Source: Pseudomonadales bacterium (GTDB taxonomy: Bacteria; Pseudomonadota; Gammaproteobacteria; Pseudomonadales; Pseudohongiellaceae). From it: a stretch of DNA of 64,000 bases. Position numbers and translations under genes: made by a program. The stretch spans positions 1-64,000 of the forward strand of contig JAJEGU010000083.1 of the NCBI GenBank assembly GCA_022819645.1, given 5' to 3'. Positions 32,137 through 41,480 of this stretch are shown here, one piece after another; within the stretch, counting starts at the first letter, position 1; every line of letters begins with the position of its first letter. Under the pieces are notes generated by a model. It ran no database searches. It saw only the letters and a program-made list of their open reading frames with translations, and was not told the origin of the DNA.

Positions 32137-32264
32137 ACTCTCCCGGAGGGAGAGTAGGCCGGGGTTCGGGGGTCTTGCGTTACTCTCCCGGAGGGGGAGT
32201 AGCGCAGGATCCTGGTGACTCGCATTACTCCCCCTTCGGGGGAGTCGAATCCGCTTGCGGATTC
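32137..32264. repeat. Array of four further hairpins
   Basis: ACTCTCCC-GGA-GGGAGAGT (32137-32155), ACTCTCCC-GGA-GGGGGAGT (32182-32200, one mismatch), ACTCCCCC-TTCG-GGGGAGT (32227-32245) and GAATCCGC-TT-GCGGATTC (32247-32264). The first three are variants of one element. With the terminator before them they make five stem-loops in 150 bases between two converging genes. Confidence 0.75.
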
Positions 32265-32305
32265 GGAGGGGGCGTTCCGCGCGGCATGGCGGAAATCGGG
32301 AGTGC

Positions 32306-34348
32306 CTAGAATCCGCAATCGTTGTCGAGGAAATCGAACAGCGCGGTGTAGAACTGCATGTTGTGGTCGAAGCCGAGGGTGTCCACGGTATGCGCGGCGT
32401 CGATCAGTTTCTCATAGCGGAAGGGCTTGTCGCGCCGCTCGAGCTCGAGGGCGAACAGGTCGCTGTGGCGGATGGGGACGATCAGGTCCCGGTCGCCATG
32501 GACGAGCAATACCGGAATATTGACATTGTCCATGTTCTCGATGGGAGACAGGCCGCCCCGGGTGCGCTGGAACATCTCGCGGAAGCGGTAGTTCCATTCT
32601 TCCTTGGCGATCAGTTCCATGCTGCTGACCCCGGCGCCGGCGATGGAGCACCGGTAGATGTTCGGCTCGCGCATGGCGCCCACCATGGCGGAGTAGCCGC
32701 CGTAGCTCCAGCCGAAGATCGCCATCCGCTCCGGGTCGGCGATGCCCTGCTCCACGAGGAATCTCATGCCGTCGTCGACGTCGTCCTGCATGCGGTAGCC
32801 CCATTGCCGGTCGCCGGCGGCGAAATACTCGTGGCCGAAGCCGATGGAGCCGCGGAAATTGGGCTGCAGCACGGCATAGCCCCGGGTGGCGAGCAATTGC
32901 GGCCATTCGTCCCAGTACGATGAGTTCCAGTGCAGCGAATCCCGGGATTGGGGGCCGCCGTGTGGATTGGCAACGGTGGGAAAGGGCGCCTCGCCTTTGG
33001 GCGGCAGGGTCAATACCGCGTTGAGCAGCATTCCGTCCCTGGCCTCGTACCAGACCACGCGGCTTTCGCCGAGCTGCTCGGGTTCGACGGCGGTGGTCTG
33101 GCCGAGTAACTGGAGCTGGCTCTTGTCGGTAAGCAGGTAGTAGCGGCCCGGCTCTTTGGGGCCGGTGGAATGGATGACGATGTACTTGTCGTCCGCCGCC
33201 CGGTCGTGGATGGCGTTGAAATTGTCCGCCGGCAGCGCCGCGTCGATGGCGCGCTGCAGCCCTTCGGCTGCTTCGTCGATGTAGTAGATCTCCGGCGCGT
33301 CTCCGGTGTAATGGAAACCCACGAGGCGCGGGTCCTCGTCGCCGTCGATGCAGGCCTGGGAAATGCAGGCGGTGACCACGCCGCCGGCGTCGTAGCGGTC
33401 TATGGCGAACAACAGTTCGGGCTCGGCCTCGGGAGCGGTCATGTCATAGAGGAAGATGCCTTCGGTGTCCCGGCCCCGGGCCGAAAGCATGTACACCTGG
33501 TTGGGTTCTCCCGGCGCGAAGCCGATCACCGACAGCGGCCGCCGCTCGTCCACGTCGTAGCTCAGCCACTCGTTCCAGCCGTTCTCGTCCTTGAGCCGGT
33601 ATTCCATGTGGATGCGGTTTTCGTTGCGCGCGGCCAGCGAGCGGATGCGCAGGTCGCCGTCGTAATCGAAGCGGTAGTCGCCGTAGCTCGAAGACAACTG
33701 CAACACCGATTCGCTGCGCCCGTCCTCGATATTGACCCGGAAAATCTCGGTGCCCACGTCGTTGGAGCCGAACCACTCGATCAATACCCAATCGTCCTCG
33801 TCGGGCAGACGGTGCACCAGGTTCGGGCTCGCCAGCCGCTGCACCACGGTTTCCGAGGCAAAGCGGGCGATATTCGACTTGCTCGGCAATTCGACCCAGC
33901 GGCCGCCGTCGAGGCCCACCGACAGCAGCTTCCAGGCGTAGGTCTTGACGCGCCCGGTGAGGCCGATTCCCGGCGTGTTGTAGCCGATGCGGCGCCCCGG
34001 CACTTCCACCGGCTGCCGGGTGCGCACGAGCAGGCGCTCGTCGTTGGCCCAGTTGACGCCGACGATGTCCATACGCTCCGCGCCCAGGGTATAGGGCGCC
34101 GCGGACATGTCCGCGGTCCGGAATACCTGGATCACGTAATTCTCGCCCTGCCCGGGCAGGCGCAATACGGCGAGATGCTCGCCGGAAGGCGACAGGTCCA
34201 CATCGAGAACGATGGGCCGCATGGCGAAGGCTTCGAGCGGCGGCGGCTCCGGCGACCCGGCTTGAGCCGAAGCCAGGGCGGGCGCCAGCAGGCCGCCGGC
34301 CATGCCCGCCAGCGCGGCGAAACCGAGGAATCCGTTTCTGCGAATCAT
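32306..34348 (-). CDS. Prolyl oligopeptidase family (S9) serine peptidase, exported
   Basis: A 680-residue protein with a signal peptide (GFLGFAALAGMAGGLL...ASA-QA), an N-terminal beta-propeller (residues about 40-400) and a C-terminal alpha/beta hydrolase. The catalytic serine is Ser548 in GWSYGGYS, the aspartate lies in VHGDRDLIVP and the histidine in DAAHTVDTLG. NPHGGPQSRD supplies the oxyanion region. Such dipeptidyl or acylaminoacyl peptidases trim short peptides. GAGGAAGGA precedes the ATG at 34348. The TonB receptor gene ends only 20 bases upstream, so the two are one transcript. Confidence 0.9.
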   Translation of the reverse strand: MIRRNGFLGFAALAGMAGGLLAPALASAQAGSPEPPPLEAFAMRPIVLDVDLSPSGEHLAVLRLPGQGENYVIQVFRTADMSAAPYTLGAERMDIVGVNWANDERLLVRTRQPVEVPGRRIGYNTPGIGLTGRVKTYAWKLLSVGLDGGRWVELPSKSNIARFASETVVQRLASPNLVHRLPDEDDWVLIEWFGSNDVGTEIFRVNIEDGRSESVLQLSSSYGDYRFDYDGDLRIRSLAARNENRIHMEYRLKDENGWNEWLSYDVDERRPLSVIGFAPGEPNQVYMLSARGRDTEGIFLYDMTAPEAEPELLFAIDRYDAGGVVTACISQACIDGDEDPRLVGFHYTGDAPEIYYIDEAAEGLQRAIDAALPADNFNAIHDRAADDKYIVIHSTGPKEPGRYYLLTDKSQLQLLGQTTAVEPEQLGESRVVWYEARDGMLLNAVLTLPPKGEAPFPTVANPHGGPQSRDSLHWNSSYWDEWPQLLATRGYAVLQPNFRGSIGFGHEYFAAGDRQWGYRMQDDVDDGMRFLVEQGIADPERMAIFGWSYGGYSAMVGAMREPNIYRCSIAGAGVSSMELIAKEEWNYRFREMFQRTRGGLSPIENMDNVNIPVLLVHGDRDLIVPIRHSDLFALELERRDKPFRYEKLIDAAHTVDTLGFDHNMQFYTALFDFLDNDCGF

Positions 34349-34368
34349 TGGTCCTTCCTCCCGGTCAA

Positions 34369-37300
34369 TCAGGGGCCTGTGAAGCTGTAGCTGAACGAGG
34401 CGAACAGCCTGCGGCCGAGATACTCGTAGCCCGCGCCGATGGGAATGTTGTAGCTCACCGGCGCCGAAACCGAGGGCGAGAATCCGCTCCAGCCCACCGC
34501 CGGCGGATTTTCGTCCAGCGCATTGAGCAGGCCGAGCACCCAGACGAAACGGCCGTTCGGGTCAGTGTAGCGGGTGGACAGGGTGTGGTACAGGATGTTG
34601 TCGGCGCGGTGCACATTGGTGACGAACTCGTTGTCGGGCAGGGAATACACCGGTTCCTCGTCGGTGGAGCCGACATAGTCCATGGCCCAGGTGAAGGTGA
34701 AGTCGCGCCAGTCGAAGCGGATATCGGCCTCGCCGCGCCACTTGGGGTAGGCGTGATGGCCCACGAATTCGAACGGATCGCTGCCGCCGGTCAGGCCGTA
34801 TTCGTAATTGAGCACCCGGGTGGCCAATATGTCCACGCTGAGGTCGCCGAAGCCGAACTCGCGGTCGGTGCGAAGCGAAACGTCAAAGCCCCGGGACCCT
34901 TCCAGCGCCACATTGACGTAGGAGGAATTGACGAAGCTGAGCTGGCCGTTTTCGGGATTGCGCTCGCCCACCAGGGCGCACTCCGGCGCGGAAAAGCCGG
35001 CCGAGTTGTAGCAGCGCGACAGCACCGTGCCGGCGCCGAGATTCTGGATCGAATTGTTCAGGTCTATATCGTAATAATCCACCGCCAGGCTCATGTCCAC
35101 GCCGAGGGCGGGCAGCAGATCGGCGAGATCGGGAGTCACCACCAGACCCACGGTTCTCGATTTGGAAGTCTCCGCCTTGAGATCGAGATTGCCGCCGGTA
35201 ATCACGTTCACCGAGGCAGTCGCGCTATAGCCCGGCGGCAGAATGCCCTGCTCTTCCAGGCTCGCGCAGTTCCGGTAGCGCTCGCTGCCGGTGTCGATGT
35301 CGCTGGACGGGTCGCGGAAATTGTTGCAGGGGTCGATTCTGGCGCTGGCGAAGCCGGTCTGGTTGGCGAGGAACAGTTCATACAGCGCGGGCGCCCGGAA
35401 CGACGTGCCCAGGGAAGTCCGCAGCCGGAAGGTAGTGTTGGGCGCGTAGTTGAGCAGGGCGCGCCAGGTGGTGTCGTCGCCGTAGGAGCTGTAGTCGGTC
35501 CAGCGGTAGGAGGTGTTCAGGGTCAGTTCCTCCGCCATGGGTCTTCCCGCCAGCAGCGGAAACTCGACCTCTCCGTAGGCTTCGCTGACCCGGTCGTCGC
35601 CCTGGGTGCGGCCGGCGCCGGTGAATCCCCACTGGTTGTCCAGCGCCGAAGCCAGCGGCGGGCGGTCGTCGATTTCCCGGCTGCGCCATTCGAGGCCGAG
35701 CACGCCCCGGGCTTCCCCGGCGGGCATGTCGAACAGGCGGCCTTCGAGATTGAAGGCGGCGGTGAGCAGATCGTAGTCGGTTTCGAGGAACTGCCTTTCG
35801 CTGATGTAGTCGATGGCCTGGGGATCGACGCCGCCGCGCAGCGCCCGGGTGGAAAACAGATTCATGGGCACGCAGCCCGGGTCGGCGCCCTCGGAGAGGA
35901 TGCGGTTCAGCACGGCGTCCTCGAAGTTTGCCGCGAAGTAGATCTGCAGCGGGTCGAAGGCGCATTGCAGGCTGCCGTCGGGCGCCACCGCGCTCGACAG
36001 CGAGCGGGCCACCTTGTCCTTGAGCCAGGCGTCGTAGTTCCAGCCGCCCCGGCTCCAGGAATAGCCCACGTCGAGATCCCAGGAAAAATCGCCGCGGTCG
36101 CCTTCCAGGCCGAGATTGAGGGCGGTCACGTCGTTGTCGGCATGGGAAACCGGATCGCGCAGGTCGTAGCTCATGATCACCGGCTGGGCGATGCCTCCCA
36201 GGGGCCCGAAGGGATTGGTGGGATTGTTGGGATGCACGAAGGGGAAGAACTGGCCGTAGCCGCCGTTGAATTCGTCTTCCCGGCGGCTGAAATAGAACTC
36301 GTAGGTTGCGCTCGCGGCGCCGAGGGCGTCGCCGAGGTCGAGATCGAGCAGGCCGTCGCTGTAGACCTGGACGAGTTCGCGTTGCGGCAGCAGGTCTTCG
36401 GTGGTCCAGTTGCGGTCGTCGCGCAGATGCGGCTCGACGATGCGGCTGCCGTCCGGGGCGTAGGTCGCCGTGCGCCAGGGCAGGCCCACATTGAACAGAT
36501 TGCCGTCCGGATCCGGAACCATGGAAATCGGCGTTCCCTGCAGCCCGTACACATCGACGAAAGCATGCACCGAGCCAAAGCACCCGCCCTGGGTCGGCGC
36601 GAACAGCGAAGGGTGGATTTCGCCATTGGTGAGGGGCCGTTCGTCGCAATACGCAAACTCGCGCTCGGAACGGGTGACCGGGCCGAATTTGGAAGTTTCC
36701 AGGGCGAAGTCGATATAGCCCCGGTCGAAGGTTCGCCCCCAGATCATGCTGACGGCGCCGTAGTCGGCGTCGTCCTGCCAGTCGACTTCCACCACGAAAT
36801 CGTCGAAGCGGCGGCGGGTGATGATATTGACCACTCCCGCCACGGCGTCGGCGCCGTAGACCGAGGACGCCCCGTCCTTGAGCACTTCGATGCGCTGGAC
36901 GGCGATGAAGGGTATGGAACTCAGATCGACGCTGGCCACCTGGCCCCGGGTGCCCGCGGCGGTGAAGCGGCGGCCGTTGAGCAATACCAGGGTGCGGCCG
37001 GCGTCGAGATTGCGCAGGCCGAAAGTGCTCGCGCCGGGGCCGCCGGAAACCACGAAACCGCTGAAGGAATTGTCCACCTGCACGCCGGAGGCCAGGGCGC
37101 TGCCCTGGAGGATGTCCGAAACGTTGTCGAGGCCGGCGAGCAGCGCCTGCTCGTTGTTGATTACCGTGAGCGGAAGGGAATCGGAATAGGCGTCGCGGCG
37201 GATGCGCGAGCCGGTGATGACGATCTCGTCGACTACCGGCTCGCCGATGGCGCCGCCGGGAATCGACGACTGCGCCGCGGTTTCCTCGACGTTCCCGTCA

Positions 37301-37395
37301 TCGCCGGAATCGTCGGCCGGCGGCTGCGCGAACGCCGCGCCGCAAATCAATGCCATGCCGAGGCATGGCAAGGTCATCCATTGATGTGGTTTCAT
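34369..37395 (-). CDS. TonB-dependent outer-membrane receptor
   Basis: A 1008-residue receptor. A signal peptide (MTLPCLGMALICGAAFA-QP) and an acidic linker are followed by a TonB-box-like segment DEIVITGSRI, then the plug domain (residues about 60-190; GLRNLDAGRTLVLLNGRRF, VEVLKDGASSVYGADAVAGVVNI), and a 22-strand barrel. The last strand ends SFSYSFTGP, with two residues beyond the usual terminal Phe. It should import a large substrate in an energy-dependent way. Its place between an S9 peptidase and an M14 peptidase suggests peptides or depsipeptides rather than siderophores. Confidence 0.92.
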   Translation of the reverse strand: MKPHQWMTLPCLGMALICGAAFAQPPADDSGDDGNVEETAAQSSIPGGAIGEPVVDEIVITGSRIRRDAYSDSLPLTVINNEQALLAGLDNVSDILQGSALASGVQVDNSFSGFVVSGGPGASTFGLRNLDAGRTLVLLNGRRFTAAGTRGQVASVDLSSIPFIAVQRIEVLKDGASSVYGADAVAGVVNIITRRRFDDFVVEVDWQDDADYGAVSMIWGRTFDRGYIDFALETSKFGPVTRSEREFAYCDERPLTNGEIHPSLFAPTQGGCFGSVHAFVDVYGLQGTPISMVPDPDGNLFNVGLPWRTATYAPDGSRIVEPHLRDDRNWTTEDLLPQRELVQVYSDGLLDLDLGDALGAASATYEFYFSRREDEFNGGYGQFFPFVHPNNPTNPFGPLGGIAQPVIMSYDLRDPVSHADNDVTALNLGLEGDRGDFSWDLDVGYSWSRGGWNYDAWLKDKVARSLSSAVAPDGSLQCAFDPLQIYFAANFEDAVLNRILSEGADPGCVPMNLFSTRALRGGVDPQAIDYISERQFLETDYDLLTAAFNLEGRLFDMPAGEARGVLGLEWRSREIDDRPPLASALDNQWGFTGAGRTQGDDRVSEAYGEVEFPLLAGRPMAEELTLNTSYRWTDYSSYGDDTTWRALLNYAPNTTFRLRTSLGTSFRAPALYELFLANQTGFASARIDPCNNFRDPSSDIDTGSERYRNCASLEEQGILPPGYSATASVNVITGGNLDLKAETSKSRTVGLVVTPDLADLLPALGVDMSLAVDYYDIDLNNSIQNLGAGTVLSRCYNSAGFSAPECALVGERNPENGQLSFVNSSYVNVALEGSRGFDVSLRTDREFGFGDLSVDILATRVLNYEYGLTGGSDPFEFVGHHAYPKWRGEADIRFDWRDFTFTWAMDYVGSTDEEPVYSLPDNEFVTNVHRADNILYHTLSTRYTDPNGRFVWVLGLLNALDENPPAVGWSGFSPSVSAPVSYNIPIGAGYEYLGRRLFASFSYSFTGP

Positions 37396-37446
37396 TTAAA
37401 TTCCATTATCTGGCGGCGCGGATCCGCCGCGCCGGAGTCATGAGCC

Positions 37447-37477
37447 GCCTGGGAGCCTGCGCCGCAGGCTCCCAGGC
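37447..37477. repeat. Family-B palindrome, perfect copy
   Basis: Arms of 15 bases (GCCTGGGAGCCTGCG and its complement) around a single-base loop make the best example of the family-B element. It lies between the M14 peptidase and the TonB receptor and could attenuate or process a long minus-strand transcript. Confidence 0.9.
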
Positions 37478-37539
37478 GACTCTCCCATGGTGCGCTAATC
37501 TACCACAGCGCGGGAGTCTGGGCGCAGTTTTTTACTATT

Positions 37540-37570
37540 GTCATTCTGCGCGCAGTCGCAGAATCTCATG
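37540..37570. repeat. Family-A palindromic repeat copy
   Basis: GTCATTCTGCGCGCAGTCGC followed by AGAATCTCATG, matching the copies near 2191 and 40405. Confidence 0.8.
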
Positions 37571-37618
37571 CAGTGGCCTCCCGGGGAGGGGTGCTTCGCT
37601 CCACGCAGGGTGCCAGGC

Positions 37619-40318
37619 TCACCTCACCGGCCGGGCGTGGGCGGAGCCCCGGAAGATGGCATTCATCAGAATCAGGTTGAGGCCGTCGAGATAGGCGCGC
37701 ACGGTAGGATCCTGGGTAAAGGCGACCACTTCCCCGGCACCCCGGGACTGGGCCACGGCAAATGGCTTGTAGGCAAGCTGGCGGCGGTTTTCCTCCCACA
37801 GGTAGCCGCTTGCCATCAAGTCATCGGGGCCCTGGAAGCGCGCCACATTGACGCCATCGCCGATGCGGATGGGGGTATAGATGTCGGCGCCCCGCACGAG
37901 TACATTGAGTACCGGCGCGACTCCGGCGCCAAGCCAGTGCTCCGGGTGCACGTCGGCCCTGGCGATCACGCCGGCAACGCCGTATGGGTCGGCTTCCAGC
38001 GCGGTAATGCGTTGCCGGTATCCAGCGTCTTCGGTGATATAGCTCCCGGCCACGGTGCTGCCGGCATCTTCTTCCGCGGCGGTGGCCTCGACTTCTTCCT
38101 CAAGCACCGCCCGTTCCCGGCGAATTGCCAGCAGGTCCACATCCGGGTCGGCCAGAAAGCGGGTGGCGTTGCCCATGGCGATCAGCACACCGCCGTCGCT
38201 GACCCAGCGCTTGAGATTTTCGATTCCCGACTCGCCGAGGACGGACTGGTAGCTGCCCCCGGAGGTAAGCGGCAGCAGCAGCACCTGGTAGCGGTCGAGG
38301 TCCGCCGAGGCCAGCCGGTCGGCCCGGATGGGAGTCACGGGATAATCGAACTGCCGTTCGATGACGAAGCGGGTATTGCCGGCGCTGTAGGCCGAGGTGG
38401 GTTCGTCCCAGGCGATCGCCACCCTGGGAGCATTGAAGCGCACCACATTGCCGCTGCCGAAGTTCGGCCCACCGGTAACCCAGCTATCGTTGGCGGCCAC
38501 CACTTCGGCGCCGGTTTCCGCGGCGAGTTCGGCAAGGATTTCGTAAAGATCGGCGGGGTTGTCGGCCACATCGATGATCAGGGTGCCGGCGGGGTATTCT
38601 CTTCCCTGATGGGTAAAGGCGAGGTCATTGCTCTTGATTCTGAGGTCCGCAAGCAGGCCCCGGGCGAGCAGCCGCGCCGCGGGCGCCGAGCCCCAGGGGA
38701 CGAGGTAGGAAACGCCGGCCTCCCCACCGGCGACTTCGGCGGGAATCACCAGTTCTTCCCCGGCGCTTTCGAAATCCCCATCGGGAAAGCGGTCGCAGAT
38801 ATTCATTTCCACATTGAACATGTGCGGCAGGGACCAGGCGGTCACGTCGTAGATCTGGTCCGGCAGATTGTTCGCCCGCCGCTCTTCCTGCTCGGCGATG
38901 AAAAAGTCCTCCATGGAAACCTGGGGCTCAAGCAGCGTGCGGATAAAGCGCTTGGCGGGCTGGTCGGCGCGAATCAGATGGCTGCCGGCGGCGTAATCCC
39001 TGCCGCAGGCGCTGAAGCCATTGGTGGCCCGCCGCACCTCGACTCCCTGGCGGGTCAGCAATCCGGCGATGCGAATAACCGCGGCCTGGTCGGCCTGCAC
39101 CGGGAACAGATAGGCGCGGTTGTCCTCGGCCTCGCCCTCCTCTATCGCCGTCACCTGGTAGTTGTAGAAGTCGCTGAGGAATTTCTCCCGGTTCACCGCA
39201 ACGGTTTCCGCCGTGGAAAGCGAAGTCAGGAAATGGTTGCGCACGGTATAGGCGTAGGTGAGATCGTTGCCGTCGTACTGGCGGAAGACCAGCCCCCGGG
39301 ATGAAGCCTGCTCGTAGGTCATGGCGATGGCGCCGTAGTAGGAAGGCCAGCTTGCGCCGTAGCCGGGATAAAAGGCGTCGTAGACTTCCCGGGTGAAATA
39401 ATCGAGGCCGAACCGGTCGAACCATCTGGCGTGGTTGCGACCGAAGAGCTGCAGGCTTTCGCGCTGGTCCGCGGCGAGGTGCGGATTGAAGGGATAGGCT
39501 TCGGGAGCGAAGAAATACGTACTGTCCCCGCCCATTTCGTGCGCATCCACATAGACCACGGGATACCATTCCCGCAAGGCGGCGACGCGGCCCCGGGTTT
39601 CCGGCTGGGTCATGATGAACCAGTCCCGGTTCATGTCGAACAGGTAATGATTGGTGCGGCCGCCGGGCCAGGGTTCGTCATGCTCGGCGGAGAGCCGGTC
39701 GGAATCCGGGATCAGACCCTCGGCGCTGGTGAAATGGTGGATGAAGCGGTCGCGGCCGTCGGGATTCTGCATCGGGTCGATCACCACCACGGTATTGTCC
39801 ATGATGTCGGCAACGCGCCCGTCGCCGTGGGAAGCGAGCAGATGGTAGGCGGTGAGCATGGCTGCGTCGGTGGATGAGATTTCATTACCGTGGACGCCAT
39901 AGGAAAGCCAGGTTACGGGCGGCTGGCCGGCGATGATTGCCGCGGCTTCGTCTCCGGAAGTCTGGCGCGGGTCGGCGAGGGCTTGCATGCCGGCCCGGAT
40001 TTCTTCGATTCCCGCCATGTTTTCCGGCGACGAAAGCACCACGTAAATCAACTCCCTGCCCTGCCAGCTTTGCGCGTATTCGACGATTTGCACCCGGTCC
40101 GGGGCGGCTTCAGCGAGTGCCTCGAAAAAGCGGATGGCGTCCCGGTGCCAGGTGATTCGCTCGCCGGGGCCATAGCCGAGCACCTGCTCGAAGCCGGGGA
40201 TGGCAGGGTCGTAGTTGTCGTCGGTCCAGAAGCGGAAGTCGTCCTGGGCTGTGGCGGCGCCACAGGCGAACAGCGCGGCCCATGCAAGTGTCGTTTGCGC
40301 AAGAAAATTTCGGGTCAT
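37619..40318 (-). CDS. Zinc carboxypeptidase family (M14) protein, exported
   Basis: An 899-residue protein. A signal peptide (MTRNFLAQTTLAW...ATA-QD) is followed by an M14-type catalytic domain: WQGRELIYVVLSSPEN, zinc ligands H143 and E146 in GVHGNEISSTD, MQNPDGRDRF, NHYLFDMNRDW and a VDAHEMGGDS segment carrying the third ligand. The C-terminal 500 residues hold additional alpha/beta domains, including a glutamine-amidotransferase-like fold (LLLPLTSGGSYQS, WVSDGGVLIAMGN). It probably removes C-terminal residues from oligopeptides in the periplasm or outside. The ATG at 40318 begins the signal peptide. It is on the same strand as the receptor and S9 peptidase. Confidence 0.87.
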   Translation of the reverse strand: MTRNFLAQTTLAWAALFACGAATAQDDFRFWTDDNYDPAIPGFEQVLGYGPGERITWHRDAIRFFEALAEAAPDRVQIVEYAQSWQGRELIYVVLSSPENMAGIEEIRAGMQALADPRQTSGDEAAAIIAGQPPVTWLSYGVHGNEISSTDAAMLTAYHLLASHGDGRVADIMDNTVVVIDPMQNPDGRDRFIHHFTSAEGLIPDSDRLSAEHDEPWPGGRTNHYLFDMNRDWFIMTQPETRGRVAALREWYPVVYVDAHEMGGDSTYFFAPEAYPFNPHLAADQRESLQLFGRNHARWFDRFGLDYFTREVYDAFYPGYGASWPSYYGAIAMTYEQASSRGLVFRQYDGNDLTYAYTVRNHFLTSLSTAETVAVNREKFLSDFYNYQVTAIEEGEAEDNRAYLFPVQADQAAVIRIAGLLTRQGVEVRRATNGFSACGRDYAAGSHLIRADQPAKRFIRTLLEPQVSMEDFFIAEQEERRANNLPDQIYDVTAWSLPHMFNVEMNICDRFPDGDFESAGEELVIPAEVAGGEAGVSYLVPWGSAPAARLLARGLLADLRIKSNDLAFTHQGREYPAGTLIIDVADNPADLYEILAELAAETGAEVVAANDSWVTGGPNFGSGNVVRFNAPRVAIAWDEPTSAYSAGNTRFVIERQFDYPVTPIRADRLASADLDRYQVLLLPLTSGGSYQSVLGESGIENLKRWVSDGGVLIAMGNATRFLADPDVDLLAIRRERAVLEEEVEATAAEEDAGSTVAGSYITEDAGYRQRITALEADPYGVAGVIARADVHPEHWLGAGVAPVLNVLVRGADIYTPIRIGDGVNVARFQGPDDLMASGYLWEENRRQLAYKPFAVAQSRGAGEVVAFTQDPTVRAYLDGLNLILMNAIFRGSAHARPVR

Positions 40319-40404
40319 GGGGATTTCCGGAATACTCAAATGAAAGAAAGTCGAACCGATGATCCCGGTAGCGTATTCCTCACCGGGACCTCATTCCTCC
40401 ACTC

Positions 40405-40488
40405 GTCATTCTGCGCGCAGCCGCAGAATCTCGTGGGGTGGCCACTGCGTGAGATTCTGCGACTTCGCCTCGCTCCGCGCAGAATGAC
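40405..40488. repeat. Pair of inverted family-A repeats
   Basis: A forward copy (GTCATTCTGCGCGCAGCCGC AGAATCTC, 40405-40431) faces a reverse copy (GAGATTCTGCG...CGCAGAATGAC, 40451-40488), the same paired layout as at 2191-2274. Paired copies could form one large cruciform. Confidence 0.85.
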
Positions 40489-40503
40489 CGTCCCCAATTT
40501 TGG

Positions 40504-41319
40504 CTACTGCGGCGGATTGCCGATGGGGGTGCCTTCCTTGCGCCATTCGCCGTAGAGGAACTCCTCGGAGAATTCGGCGCACTTGAACTCCAGCAACTGC
40601 ATGTCGGGCTCGATGTGGCGGTAGAGCGGGAAGCTGATCGTCCAGGGTTCGGTAAAAGTCCGGGGATCGGTAATGGTGGCTTCGTAATTGATGTGGTTGG
40701 GGCCGTTGTAGGTCCAGCGTTCCTCCACCACCATTTCCCAGCTATGGTGATTGCCCGCCCGGTCGAACCAGGTGTCGGGCATCTGTCCGGTGACCCGCAC
40801 CACCAGGGTGTCGTCTTCCCAATGGGCGTTGGAATGTCCCATCCAGGCGTCCACCTGGGAGGTGATTTCGGGCTGTTCCACATACAGGATGCGATTGGCC
40901 TCGGCGTATTCGTAGGAGATCAGAATCACATCGGTGGACTGCACGATCTGGAAGGGAAAGGGCAGGTAGTTCGCGCGTGGCACGCCGGGCATGAAGCACC
41001 TGGTGAGGGGATCGTTTTCCAGCGCGCTGGCGCGATTGGCGTCGCGCTGCCGGGCCGCCTGCTCGTTGTAGGGAATGCGCCCGCCGTCCACCACGCCGAG
41101 ACTCGCGGGAATCGCGGAATGGGCGCCGAACAGGCCGGGGTGGGGGCCCATTCGCGCCGCGTGGGGCTCGATGTCGTAGTGAGCGGTGGTCATGGCCTGC
41201 CAGATGCCGCTGAAATCCGGTTTGCCCGAAGGCGTGCGCGGAATGTCGTCATCCTGGGCCAGCGCCGCCGAGCCGATGAGCAGGGAAAAGATCAAACCGA
41301 TTGCGTTCGTGAATTTCAT
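40504..41319 (-). CDS. Secreted protein of an uncharacterised family (copy 1)
   Basis: A 271-residue protein with a signal peptide (MKFTNAIGLIFSLLIGSAALA-QD). The mature part begins PRTPSGKPDFSGIWQ and contains CFMPGVPRANYLPFPFQIVQS, HWEDDTLVVRVTGQM and EERWTYNGPN. The same order, W-x-(G/D)DTLVV-x-T-x-(N/Q)-(F/M) followed by a second-half sandwich, is found in its neighbour at 41481, so the two are paralogues. The family is common in environmental proteobacteria and acidobacteria, with no known function. AGGACAG precedes the ATG at 41319. Confidence 0.8.
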   Translation of the reverse strand: MKFTNAIGLIFSLLIGSAALAQDDDIPRTPSGKPDFSGIWQAMTTAHYDIEPHAARMGPHPGLFGAHSAIPASLGVVDGGRIPYNEQAARQRDANRASALENDPLTRCFMPGVPRANYLPFPFQIVQSTDVILISYEYAEANRILYVEQPEITSQVDAWMGHSNAHWEDDTLVVRVTGQMPDTWFDRAGNHHSWEMVVEERWTYNGPNHINYEATITDPRTFTEPWTISFPLYRHIEPDMQLLEFKCAEFSEEFLYGEWRKEGTPIGNPPQ

Positions 41320-41384
41320 TTTCTGTCCTGTTGTGGTCAATTCGATGTCAGGCCACCATAAACTGTTCCGCTGCGCACGGGGGA

Positions 41385-41420
41385 AATTCTGCGGCCGCGC
41401 TTCGCTACGCGCGGAATAAC
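41385..41420. repeat. Degraded family-A repeat
   Basis: AATTCTGCGGCCGCGCTTCG...CGCGGAATAAC keeps the arms and the CTTCG centre of the family-A element with several changes. Confidence 0.55.
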
Positions 41421-41480
41421 GGCGGGCCAGGGCGCGGATGAGCGCGGATTTGCAGCCGTGAATGCCTGTGGCGCAGGCTC

